Assembly (NCBI GenBank): GCA_002401565.1
Contig: NVTL01000013.1
Location: 1-5,075, forward strand
DNA from: Rhodospirillaceae bacterium
GTDB taxonomy: Bacteria; Pseudomonadota; Alphaproteobacteria; Rhodospirillales; Magnetovibrionaceae
Direction of reading: 5' to 3'
Length of the DNA: 5,075 bases
Under the pieces are notes generated by a model. The model saw only the letters and a program-made list of their open reading frames with translations. It searched no databases and had not been told where the DNA came from. A program made the translations under genes and the position numbers. Of this stretch, positions 1-5,075 are shown piece after piece. How positions within the stretch are numbered: the first letter of the stretch is position 1; the number at the start of each line of letters is the position of its first letter.

Positions 1-9
1 GGTAAAAGC

Positions 10-546
10 GTGCCGAATGCGTTAAAAATCGACCATTCTTTGGTCCTTGTGGGTCTTATGGGCGCGGGCAAAAGCACCGTGGGGCGACGCTTGGCCCATC
101 GGTTGGATCTTCCTTTTGTCGATTCGGACGATGAAATTGTCAAAGCGGCCGATTGTTCCATCCCCGATATTTTCGAAATTTACGGCGAAGACGAGTTTCG
201 CGCGCTGGAAAAACGCGTCATTGAACGCCTGTTGGGCGAAAGTCCCATGGTGCTGGCCACCGGAGGCGGTGCTTTTATCAACGCCGAAACCCGCGAACGC
301 ATTTTGGCCGCCTCAACCACCATCTGGCTGAACGCCAGTCTTGAAGTTTTGGTGGAACGCACGTCCAGACGCGGCGGACGTCCGCTTTTGGCCGATAAAA
401 AACCCAAGGACATCTTGAAAAAATTAATCGATGAACGCTACCCCGTGTACGCCAATGCGCATATCATGATTGATACCAACGAAGATTCGATGGACCATAC
501 CGTTGATAAAATTATGAACGCTCTGAATACGGAAAAAAGATCATGA
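10..546 (+). CDS. aroK: Shikimate kinase (start possibly upstream of window)
   Basis: Cytoplasmic enzyme that phosphorylates shikimate with ATP to shikimate 3-phosphate in the shikimate pathway. The 178-residue product has the expected length. Visible motifs are the Walker A loop G15-LMGAGKS-T23, the D38-S-D40 pair (Mg and shikimate contacts in the family), F63-R64-A-L-E67 with the shikimate-binding Arg, the G85-G86-G87 substrate loop, the lid Arg in R124-P-L-L, and R143 in ERYPVY. All key residues are present, so it should be active. The start used is GTG at 10, nine bases into the window. The frame stays open to base 1 and no clear Shine-Dalgarno is visible, so translation could begin further upstream. 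Its TGA stop overlaps the aroB ATG (ATGA), which implies translational coupling. Identity is very secure; the exact start is not. Confidence 0.96.
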   Translation: MPNALKIDHSLVLVGLMGAGKSTVGRRLAHRLDLPFVDSDDEIVKAADCSIPDIFEIYGEDEFRALEKRVIERLLGESPMVLATGGGAFINAETRERILAASTTIWLNASLEVLVERTSRRGGRPLLADKKPKDILKKLIDERYPVYANAHIMIDTNEDSMDHTVDKIMNALNTEKRS

Positions 547-1661
547 CGGCCTCAAATATCAGCACCCTGCGCGTCGATTTAGGCGATCGCAGTTACGACA
601 TCAAAGTTGGATCAGGCCTGATTGAACGTGCGGGCGAACTTATGGCCCCGGTTTTGGCGCGGCCGCGGGTGGTGATCATCACCGATGACAACGTCGCCCC
701 CCTGTATTTGGATGCGTTGACAAAAAGCCTGAACGCCGCCCATGTGCAAACCGATGCCATCACCGTGCCCGCCGGCGAACAAACCAAATCCTTTGCTCAA
801 CTGGAATCTTTAAGCGAAAAATTGTTGGAATTAAAAGTCGAACGCACCACCACGCTGGTTGCCTTGGGCGGCGGTGTGATTGGCGATTTGGTCGGCTTTA
901 CAGCGTCGGTAACCCTGCGCGGCATTCCCTTTATTCAAGTCCCCACCACATTGCTGGCCCAAGTGGACAGTTCGGTGGGCGGAAAAACCGGCATCAACAC
1001 CCGCTTTGGCAAAAACTTGGTCGGGGCTTTTTACCAGCCCAAATTGGTTTTGGCCGATACCGAAGTTCTGAACACCTTGGACCGTCGGCAGCTTTTGGCG
1101 GGCTACGCCGAAGTCTTAAAGTATGGCTTTATTGACGATCCCGACTTTTTTGAATGGTTGGAAATCAACGGCAAACCTTTGTTGGGTGGCGACATTGGGC
1201 TCCGCCGCGAAGCCGTGCTCAGCAGTTGCGGGGCCAAAGCCCGCGTGGTCGCCGAAGATGAATTTGAAAAGGGCAAACGCGCGCTGTTAAATTTAGGCCA
1301 CACCTTTGGGCATGCTTTGGAAGCCGAATCCGGATACGGCGGCGGATTGCTGCACGGCGAAGCGGTGGCAATTGGCACCGCGATGGCGTTTGATTTATCC
1401 CATAAACTGGGCCTGTGTGATGGGCAAGATTTTGGCCGCGCCGTAGCCCACATGAAAAGTGTCGGACTGCCCACAGACTTCAGCACCTTAAACGCCAAGG
1501 ACTGGACCGTTGACGCATTGATGAACCACATGAGCCGCGACAAAAAAGTCGAAGGCGGCACCATGACGTTTATTATGGTCAAGGGCATCGGCAAATCGTT
1601 CATCACCCAAGATATCCGTGAAGATGATCTTCGCCAATTGTTAGCGCGCTGGCTGTCATGA
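543..1661 (+). CDS. aroB: 3-dehydroquinate synthase
   Basis: Converts DAHP to 3-dehydroquinate, the second step of the shikimate pathway, using NAD+ and a divalent metal (Zn or Co). The product is 372 residues, normal for AroB. The N-terminal Rossmann-like half carries the NAD-binding glycine motif G109-GGVIGD-115. Active-site residues include K148 in GGKTG and N158 in the KNLVGAF stretch. The metal ligands expected from the family are all present: E190 in GYAEVLKYG, H253 in LGHTFGH, and H271 in LHGEAV. The ATG at 543 overlaps the aroK stop, and a purine-rich stretch (531-540) inside the aroK end can act as ribosome binding site. The TGA stop in turn overlaps the next gene's ATG. The aroK-aroB order is the standard pairing in proteobacteria. 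No odd residues or interruptions are seen. Confidence 0.98.
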   Translation: MTASNISTLRVDLGDRSYDIKVGSGLIERAGELMAPVLARPRVVIITDDNVAPLYLDALTKSLNAAHVQTDAITVPAGEQTKSFAQLESLSEKLLELKVERTTTLVALGGGVIGDLVGFTASVTLRGIPFIQVPTTLLAQVDSSVGGKTGINTRFGKNLVGAFYQPKLVLADTEVLNTLDRRQLLAGYAEVLKYGFIDDPDFFEWLEINGKPLLGGDIGLRREAVLSSCGAKARVVAEDEFEKGKRALLNLGHTFGHALEAESGYGGGLLHGEAVAIGTAMAFDLSHKLGLCDGQDFGRAVAHMKSVGLPTDFSTLNAKDWTVDALMNHMSRDKKVEGGTMTFIMVKGIGKSFITQDIREDDLRQLLARWLS

Positions 1662-2941
1662 TTTACATCGCCGCCGCCATTTTGGTTCTGTTGATTATTT
1701 CAGCCTTTTTTTCCGGGTCGGAAACGGCGTTGACGGCCGCGTCCAAGCCTTTGATGCACCAGCTGGAAAAAGGCGGCAATAGCCGCGCGGGGCTGTTTAA
1801 TCGTCTGCAAATCAAACAAGAACGCATGATCGGCACAATTTTGCTGGGCAACAACTTGGTCAACATCTTGGCTTCGGCTTTGGCCACCAGCATGATGATG
1901 AGTATATTTGGCGAAGCCGGAGTGGTTATCGCCACCATCGCCATGACCTTGCTGGTCTTAATATTTGCGGAAATTCTACCCAAAACTTATGCCATTTTGC
2001 ACACCAACCGGGCAGCATTGGCGGTGACGCCGATCATCAATGTATTGATGATTGGGCTGTTTCCGTTTGTCAAAAGTATTAACTTTTTCGTGCGCATGTT
2101 GTTGCGCCTCTTTGGCGTTGATCCCCATGCGACCGATGCGCTGCACACCGCACACGACGAATTGCGCGGTGCCATTGATTTACATACCACCAATGTAAGC
2201 GGGGACGAACGAACATCTTCGGTGATGTTGCGCAGTGTGTTGGACCTGATGCATGTGCAGGTCGGCGAAATCATGACCCACCGCAAAGACCTGCACACCA
2301 TAAATGCCGATGAGACGGTGCAAGATACGCTGACCGAAGTCTTAGACAGTGCGTACACCCGCCTGCCCCTGTGGCGCGATGATCCCGATAACGTGGTGGG
2401 CATTGTGCATGCCAAAGCGTTGTTGCGCGAAGTCCGCACCCATGGTGGTGAATTAGACGGACTGGACATTTCAACCATCGCCTCAAAACCTTGGTTTATC
2501 CCTGAACAAACTTTGTTGCTGGACCAACTGCAGGCGTTTCGCGATCGCCACGAACATTTTGCCTTGGTGGTTGATGAATATGGCACCTTGCAAGGCATCG
2601 TCACCTTAGAAGACATCTTGGAAGAAATTGTTGGTGACATTGCGGACGAAACAGACATCCATGTCCCCGGCGTCACCACCAACCCGGACGGCACCATCAT
2701 CGCACGGGGCGATGTCACCATTCGCGATTTGAACCGTCAGTTCAGTTGGGAATTGTCGGACGAAGAAGCCGCCACCATCGCAGGCCTGGTCTTGCACGAA
2801 GCCCGGCGCATCCCCGAACCCGGCCAGACCTTTATGTTTTTTGGTTTCCGCTTTGAAATTTTGCGTCGCCACCATCACCAAATCAAAGCCATTCGCATTA
2901 CACCGCCCCCCAAGCCCTCCCCCCCAGAGCAGGACAAATAA
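1658..2941 (+). CDS. CNNM/CorC-type membrane protein (DUF21, CBS pair, CorC_HlyC domain)
   Basis: Inner-membrane protein of the family often labelled hemolysin-like HlyC/CorC, which is related to CNNM Mg2+ transporters and to cobalt/magnesium efflux proteins. The 427 residues fit the family. The DUF21 membrane domain (about 1-155) has likely membrane segments near 2-18, 61-83, 88-108 and 122-150. It holds the family motifs F18-SGSETALTAA-28, G64-NN and E105-ILPKTYA-112. A CBS pair follows (about 200-260 and 275-330, the second with the characteristic VVDEYGTLQGIVTLEDILEE run). A C-terminal CorC_HlyC domain (about 342-414) and a Pro-rich tail (415-427) complete it. The ATG overlaps the aroB stop (ATGA), so it is probably translated from the aro transcript. 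Linkage to aroKB looks positional rather than functional. The hemolysin name is historical; an ion-transport role (Mg2+ or similar) is inferred from the family, and the substrate cannot be read from sequence. Confidence 0.93.
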   Translation: MIYIAAAILVLLIISAFFSGSETALTAASKPLMHQLEKGGNSRAGLFNRLQIKQERMIGTILLGNNLVNILASALATSMMMSIFGEAGVVIATIAMTLLVLIFAEILPKTYAILHTNRAALAVTPIINVLMIGLFPFVKSINFFVRMLLRLFGVDPHATDALHTAHDELRGAIDLHTTNVSGDERTSSVMLRSVLDLMHVQVGEIMTHRKDLHTINADETVQDTLTEVLDSAYTRLPLWRDDPDNVVGIVHAKALLREVRTHGGELDGLDISTIASKPWFIPEQTLLLDQLQAFRDRHEHFALVVDEYGTLQGIVTLEDILEEIVGDIADETDIHVPGVTTNPDGTIIARGDVTIRDLNRQFSWELSDEEAATIAGLVLHEARRIPEPGQTFMFFGFRFEILRRHHHQIKAIRITPPPKPSPPEQDK

Positions 2942-2946
2942 TTGTT

Positions 2947-3393
2947 ATGCAAAAACAAATCATTCCCGACATCGTCAACACGCAATCAATCATAACGTTA
3001 GAGACGACCGCCAGCGTTCATGATGCGGTGCAAAACATGAGCACCCATAACGTTTCGGCGGTGACCATCGTGGATGACCAAAATAAATTGGTGGGCATTG
3101 TTTCCGAACGCGATATGACGCATCGGGTTCTGGCCTGTGGACTTAGTCCGCAAGCCACCAACGTTTGTGAAATTATGACCAAAGATGTTGAAACGTTGAA
3201 GCCAAAAGACAGTGCGCTTGATGCGATTGAATTGATGCTCAGCCGCAACATTCGCCATCTTCCGGTTGTTGATGAAAACGACAATGTGCTTGCGATGATT
3301 TCCATACGCGATTTAATGCGGCGCACGCGTGACGATTTAGACGTTGAAATCGCGGGCGACCTTAAAATCGCCTTTGCCCCCACAAGCGTTTAA
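2947..3393 (+). CDS. Stand-alone CBS-pair protein
   Basis: A 148-residue soluble protein made almost wholly of two CBS motifs (about 8-65 and 74-128). CBS1 contains V49-GIVSERD-56 and CBS2 contains A116-MISIRDL-123. The S53/D56 and S119/D122 pairs match the S-x-x-D pattern that often contacts ribose in CBS domains binding adenine nucleotides. The linker E75-IMTKDVETLKPKDSALDA-93 is typical of small CBS proteins. There is no signal peptide or membrane segment. The ATG lies 5 bases after the stop of the CNNM-type gene, with an AGGA stretch at 2931-2934 as a possible ribosome binding site, so it is likely the last gene of this operon. Such proteins usually act as adenosine-nucleotide sensors that regulate a partner; the partner here is unknown. 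It could modulate the upstream transporter, which has its own CBS pair, but that is inference from adjacency. Confidence 0.9.
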   Translation: MQKQIIPDIVNTQSIITLETTASVHDAVQNMSTHNVSAVTIVDDQNKLVGIVSERDMTHRVLACGLSPQATNVCEIMTKDVETLKPKDSALDAIELMLSRNIRHLPVVDENDNVLAMISIRDLMRRTRDDLDVEIAGDLKIAFAPTSV

Positions 3394-3405
3394 ATTCACT
3401 TTAAC
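3390..3405. promoter_or_regulatory. CtrA-like full-site match TTAA-N7-TTAAC
   Basis: TTAA at 3390-3393, seven bases, then TTAA at 3401-3404 followed by C matches the full alphaproteobacterial CtrA box. It overlaps the stop codon of the CBS gene and lies in the 14-base gap before the 3' end of the convergent ribbon-helix-helix gene. CtrA sites normally sit at promoters, and no promoter is visible here, so the match may be chance in a short AT-rich junction. No stem-loop with a T-tract was seen in the same gap. Confidence 0.25.
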
Positions 3406-3407
3406 CT

Positions 3408-3776
3408 TTACAGATTGACGCGAATTTCCGTGTTTGCGCAGGCCGGGTCAGAAACGGGCGTTTGGCTTTTCACCGGCTTCATCGATCCGTGTCCGGCTTG
3501 AACATGGCCAGATTCCGAAGCCGCAGCCCGGAAATACGTCAATATATAAGCCCGAACAGCGGCTGTGCGGCTGGACCTCACACGCCGTTCTTCAATCAGT
3601 TCACAAACGGCGTGAACACTTTTGTTTTCACGGATGCAAATTTCTTCTAAGGCGCTCCAAACGTCGCCTTCAAGGCGCAGACTGGTTCTGTGCCCACGAA
3701 TGGTCACGTTGCGACTTTGCAATCGGCTTTGGATATTTTGAAAACGATGCGACAATGGCTTCCCCCCCACACACAA
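3408..3776 (-). CDS. Ribbon-helix-helix domain protein (RHH_4-like)
   Basis: Up to 122 residues when read from the TTG at 3776. The core S21-RNVTIRGHRTSLRLE-36 is a beta strand followed by helices at about 37-50 and 52-65. The sequence then runs through S68-SRTAAVRAYILTYF-82 and the tail AAASESGHVQAGHG. This pattern (GHRTS, LEEIC, ERR, S-AVR-Y-L-YFR) is that of the small ribbon-helix-helix proteins common in alphaproteobacteria, which are predicted DNA-binding regulators of unknown targets. No ATG exists in the N-terminal part. Candidate starts are TTG at 3776, GTG at 3770, TTG at 3755 (just after a purine-rich GGGGGGAAG) and GTG at 3707, and none has a decisive Shine-Dalgarno. The gene converges on the CBS-protein gene with 14 bases between stops. 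It reads in the same direction as bolA, 148 bases downstream of it. An equally long plus-strand frame across this locus looks like a shadow. Confidence 0.8.
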   Translation of the reverse strand: MCVGGKPLSHRFQNIQSRLQSRNVTIRGHRTSLRLEGDVWSALEEICIRENKSVHAVCELIEERRVRSSRTAAVRAYILTYFRAAASESGHVQAGHGSMKPVKSQTPVSDPACANTEIRVNL

Positions 3777-3924
3777 TCTTTAGTATCAAAGCCTATTTTT
3801 GACGGGAGTCAGAGCAAATTACAACTGCACAAACAGACTATGCGTAACATGCTGTAATTACTTGCCCTTTTTGACATTTACGAGGTCGTGCTATGAGGGT
3901 ACTACATGGCAGCGCCAAGATTAA
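3777..3924. other. Intergenic region between bolA 3' end and RHH gene 5' end
   Basis: These 148 bases have no convincing gene. They must hold the end of the bolA transcript and probably the promoter of the minus-strand ribbon-helix-helix gene, although I could not find a clean -35/-10 pair on that strand (a GATACT string at 3782-3787, minus strand, is the best -10 candidate). Visible structure includes the 8-base palindrome GTAATTAC at 3854-3861, GTAA repeated exactly 10 bases apart (3844 and 3854), and AATTAC repeated at 3817 and 3856. A plus-strand TTGACA lies at 3871, and a GANTC methylation-type site (GAGTC) at 3806-3810. No intrinsic terminator is apparent. Confidence 0.5.
3871..3897 (+). 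promoter_or_regulatory. Weak sigma-70-like promoter, antisense to bolA end
   Basis: A perfect TTGACA at 3871-3876 is followed after only 15 bases by TATGAG at 3892-3897 (three of six positions match TATAAT in order). If active it would fire toward bolA in antisense. Downstream ATGs at 3893 and 3906, each with GAGG about seven bases upstream, open frames of only 26 and 17 codons. The short spacer and poor -10 make this doubtful. Confidence 0.2.
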
Positions 3925-4200
3925 TCATACATTTCGTTCAGCAGGGGTTTGGGTTTTAAGCTCCAAAGCATGAATATGATCGGTCATTTCTTGGGCAATC
4001 GCCGCATACACCAGACGTTGACGCGCAACCCGGTTTAGGCCTTCAAAGGCCTCGGAGACCACCACCAAGGCAAAATGGCTTTCGCCTTCGGGGTGAGCCC
4101 CTGAATGCCCCGCGTGCTTGGCTGAATTGTCTGTAATTTCCAAAAACGTTGGTTTTAGGGCTTCGGTAATCTTGGCTTCGATGGCGTTGTAGATGCGCAT
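3925..4200 (-). CDS. bolA: BolA family protein
   Basis: Small cytoplasmic protein of 91 residues, the normal BolA length. Proteins of this family bind monothiol glutaredoxins and share [2Fe-2S] clusters, and some also act as DNA-binding regulators of shape and stress genes. Recognisable pieces are L20-EITDNSAKHAGH-32 with the variable loop H36-PEGESHFALVVVS-49, the signature R57-VARQRLVY-65 (RVxRxRxVY type), and the C-terminal D74-HIHALELKT-83 whose H77 is the conserved late histidine expected to take part in cluster binding. The ATG at 4200 is backed by a strong Shine-Dalgarno, AAGGA with eight bases to the ATG. It is divergent from the J-domain gene. A BolA gene beside a J-domain gene and cobS is an arrangement I associate with alphaproteobacteria. 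Which BolA subgroup this belongs to cannot be settled by eye. Confidence 0.95.
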   Translation of the reverse strand: MRIYNAIEAKITEALKPTFLEITDNSAKHAGHSGAHPEGESHFALVVVSEAFEGLNRVARQRLVYAAIAQEMTDHIHALELKTQTPAERNV

Positions 4201-4207
4201 TTAAGAG

Positions 4208-4213
4208 TTCCTT
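4208..4213 (-). promoter_or_regulatory. Shine-Dalgarno of bolA
   Basis: On the minus strand AAGGAA lies just upstream of the bolA ATG at 4200; the AAGGA core has an eight-base spacer. It is the clearest ribosome binding site in the window and fixes the bolA start. It also overlaps the TTG at 4212 that would be the longest possible start of the divergent gene, an argument against using that start. Confidence 0.75.
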
Positions 4214-4278
4214 GTTTGTAAATAAGATCGATGCCCTTCACGTAAGCGTGCTTTCCCTCTTTTTCAAGGACACATCGC

Positions 4279-4307
4279 TTGCCAGAGCGTCTCAATACCC
4301 CCATATT
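4279..4307 (+). promoter_or_regulatory. Predicted sigma-70-type promoter of the J-domain/cobS operon
   Basis: TTGCCA at 4279-4284 (five of six to TTGACA) and CATATT at 4302-4307 (four of six to TATAAT) are separated by an ideal 17 bases. Transcription would begin about six or seven bases after the -10, that is at or next to the A of the ATG at 4314, so the mRNA would be leaderless. The absence of a properly spaced Shine-Dalgarno before 4314 agrees with this. The match was made by eye and has not been scored against background. Confidence 0.45.
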
Positions 4308-4313
4308 CAGGCC

Positions 4314-4916
4314 ATGGTTAGTCAATCTCGCAAAAAAGGCATAGAAAGCCCCTTCGCAATCCCTAAAAAACGCGCCCCCGGTGTGCGCGCGTGCGATTGG
4401 AACAATTGTGACGAAGACGGTGACTTTCGCACCGCAAAATCACCGCGCGATATGGCTGATCACGTTTGGTATTGCGAAGATCACATTCGCACACACAACA
4501 AAGCCTGGAATTATTTCGAAGGCTTAGACGATGACGCCGTTGAAGCCATCATTAAAAATGATACGGTTTGGCAGCGCCCAACGTGGAAATTGGGATCAAA
4601 GACAGAGGCCCAAAAAGCTCAGACTTTTGCCAGAGGTGCGCGCATTCGTGACGATTTTGGCGTTTTGAACGAAGATGCCGACCCCCGCACGCCCCATCAC
4701 CTGCCCCGCTCGTTCCCACCCGACAGTCCCGTGGCAAAAGCTTTCGCAACCTTGGACTTAACACCTCCGCTGACCGTGGACGACGCTAAGGCGCGCTATA
4801 AAAAGCTTGCAAGACGCCACCATCCTGATACCAACGATGGATGTAAAAAATCAGAAGAGCTGTTCAAGGAAGTCGGACACGCGTATCAAGTTGTCTTAAA
4901 GTTCCTGCAAGACTAA
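4314..4916 (+). CDS. J-domain protein with Cys/His N-terminal motif
   Basis: 200-residue soluble protein when started at ATG 4314. The C-terminal J domain (about 150-199) contains helix II A160-RYKKLARRH-169 and the catalytic H170-P-D172 tripeptide needed to stimulate DnaK ATPase, so it should act as an Hsp70 co-chaperone. There is no G/F region and no standard DnaJ zinc-centre or C-terminal substrate domain, so it is not housekeeping DnaJ. The N-terminal part has C27-x4-C32 and C54-x2-H57, a possible metal site. It also has the conserved-looking stretch H61-NKAWNYFEGL-71 and T84-VWQRPTW-91, which I recall from alphaproteobacterial DnaJ-domain proteins. The frame is open from TTG 4212, but those extra 34 codons look unconserved and the TTG sits in the bolA ribosome binding site, so 4314 is preferred. 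cobS follows 34 bases later on the same strand. Client proteins are unknown. Confidence 0.88.
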   Translation: MVSQSRKKGIESPFAIPKKRAPGVRACDWNNCDEDGDFRTAKSPRDMADHVWYCEDHIRTHNKAWNYFEGLDDDAVEAIIKNDTVWQRPTWKLGSKTEAQKAQTFARGARIRDDFGVLNEDADPRTPHHLPRSFPPDSPVAKAFATLDLTPPLTVDDAKARYKKLARRHHPDTNDGCKKSEELFKEVGHAYQVVLKFLQD

Positions 4917-4950
4917 AATATATAACCTTATTAAGACGGAAATTCCTCAC

Positions 4951-5075
4951 ATGACCGATTCCAGCACGCAAGCCTTTCCTTTGAATGCACCTGACATAAC
5001 TGTGGATGTGCGCGACACCTTTGGCTTGGACATTGATATGGACGTGCCGGCGTTTTCCATTGGCGAAGCCCATGT
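4951..5075 (+). CDS. cobS: Cobaltochelatase subunit CobS, N-terminal fragment
   Basis: CobS is the AAA+ ATPase subunit of the aerobic (late-cobalt) cobaltochelatase CobNST, which inserts Co2+ into hydrogenobyrinic acid a,c-diamide during cobalamin synthesis. Only 41 complete codons are in the window; the gene runs off the end with no stop. The stretch V20-RDTFGLDIDMDVPAFS-36 matches the conserved CobS N-terminal region (V-x-TFG-D-DM-VPAFS pattern) that precedes the AAA+ domain; the Walker motifs lie beyond the window. The ATG at 4951 is preceded by a modest GACGGA at 4935-4940, with 10 bases between it and the ATG. It lies 34 bases after the J-domain gene, with no terminator between, so the two are probably cotranscribed. 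cobT would be expected downstream but is not visible. The call rests on a short N-terminal segment. Confidence 0.85.
   Translation, partial: MTDSSTQAFPLNAPDITVDVRDTFGLDIDMDVPAFSIGEAH

Noticed and set aside
583..590. GCGATCGC palindrome (also at 2541-2548), resembling the cyanobacterial HIP1 repeat
   Set aside because: There are only two copies, both inside coding sequence of clearly alphaproteobacterial-type genes; chance occurrence is sufficient.
1103..1606. 167-codon minus-strand open frame inside aroB
   Set aside because: It is antisense to conserved AroB metal-site coding sequence and has no domain features.
1987..2721. Long minus-strand open frame (244 codons) within the CNNM-type gene
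   Set aside because: It is fully antisense to a well-supported gene, Ser/Met/Thr-rich, and without a recognisable domain; it is a codon-bias shadow.
3394..3407. Search for a bidirectional terminator between the convergent CBS and RHH genes
   Set aside because: The 14-base gap has no GC-rich stem or T-tract; the transcripts must overlap or end by another mechanism.
3434..3802. 122-codon plus-strand open frame opposite the ribbon-helix-helix gene
   Set aside because: Its protein has no recognisable domain and a frame-shadow composition, while the minus strand encodes a clear RHH core at the same place.
4239..4250. CACG-TAAG-CGTG inverted repeat between bolA and the J-domain gene
   Set aside because: The arms are only four bases with a four-base loop; too short to claim as an operator or terminator without conservation.
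4212..4313. 34-codon N-terminal extension of the J-domain protein from a TTG start
   Set aside because: The TTG overlaps the bolA ribosome binding site on the other strand, the residues show no conserved pattern, and a good promoter (4279-4307) lies inside the extension.
4864..5073. Minus-strand open frame over the J-gene end and cobS start
   Set aside because: It is antisense to the recognisable CobS N-terminus and has no features of its own.

Overview
The window is ordinary-looking bacterial chromosome with tightly packed genes, moderate GC and few long intergenic gaps. The gene set points to an alphaproteobacterium, plausibly of the Rhodospirillales type. The markers are aroK-aroB followed by a CNNM/CorC-type membrane protein, an RHH_4-type ribbon-helix-helix protein, and a bolA gene divergent from a J-domain gene that precedes cobS. 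That placement rests on remembered gene order and protein style, not on a search. No mobile elements, CRISPR arrays, tRNA or rRNA genes are visible.

Region 1 (1-3393, + strand) reads as one operon. Shikimate kinase (aroK) and 3-dehydroquinate synthase (aroB) overlap by ATGA. aroB overlaps a DUF21/CBS/CorC_HlyC membrane protein in the same way. A small stand-alone CBS-pair protein follows after 5 bases. The first two genes serve the shikimate pathway to chorismate and aromatic amino acids. The last two form a membrane ion-transport or nucleotide-sensing pair that appears to be translationally coupled to it. The 5' end of aroK may lie outside the window.

Region 2 (3394-3924) holds a convergent junction of 14 bases, which contains a perfect TTAA-N7-TTAAC (CtrA-like) string. 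A minus-strand ribbon-helix-helix regulator gene with no ATG start follows, then a 148-base intergenic stretch with short repeats and a weak promoter-like element.

Region 3 (3925-5075) has bolA on the minus strand, divergent from a J-domain protein gene with a Cys/His zinc-finger-like N-terminus. The start of cobS, the aerobic cobaltochelatase AAA+ subunit, lies 34 bases downstream and is cut by the window end. The best J-gene start (4314) has a good sigma-70-like promoter placed so that the transcript would be leaderless. This side of the window is themed on Fe-S/metal handling (BolA), chaperoning (J protein) and cobalamin synthesis (CobS).

I found no convincing previously undescribed system. 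The points most worth a second look are the predicted leaderless J-gene transcript, the CtrA-like site at a convergent 3' junction, and the pairing of the CNNM protein with a soluble CBS protein.
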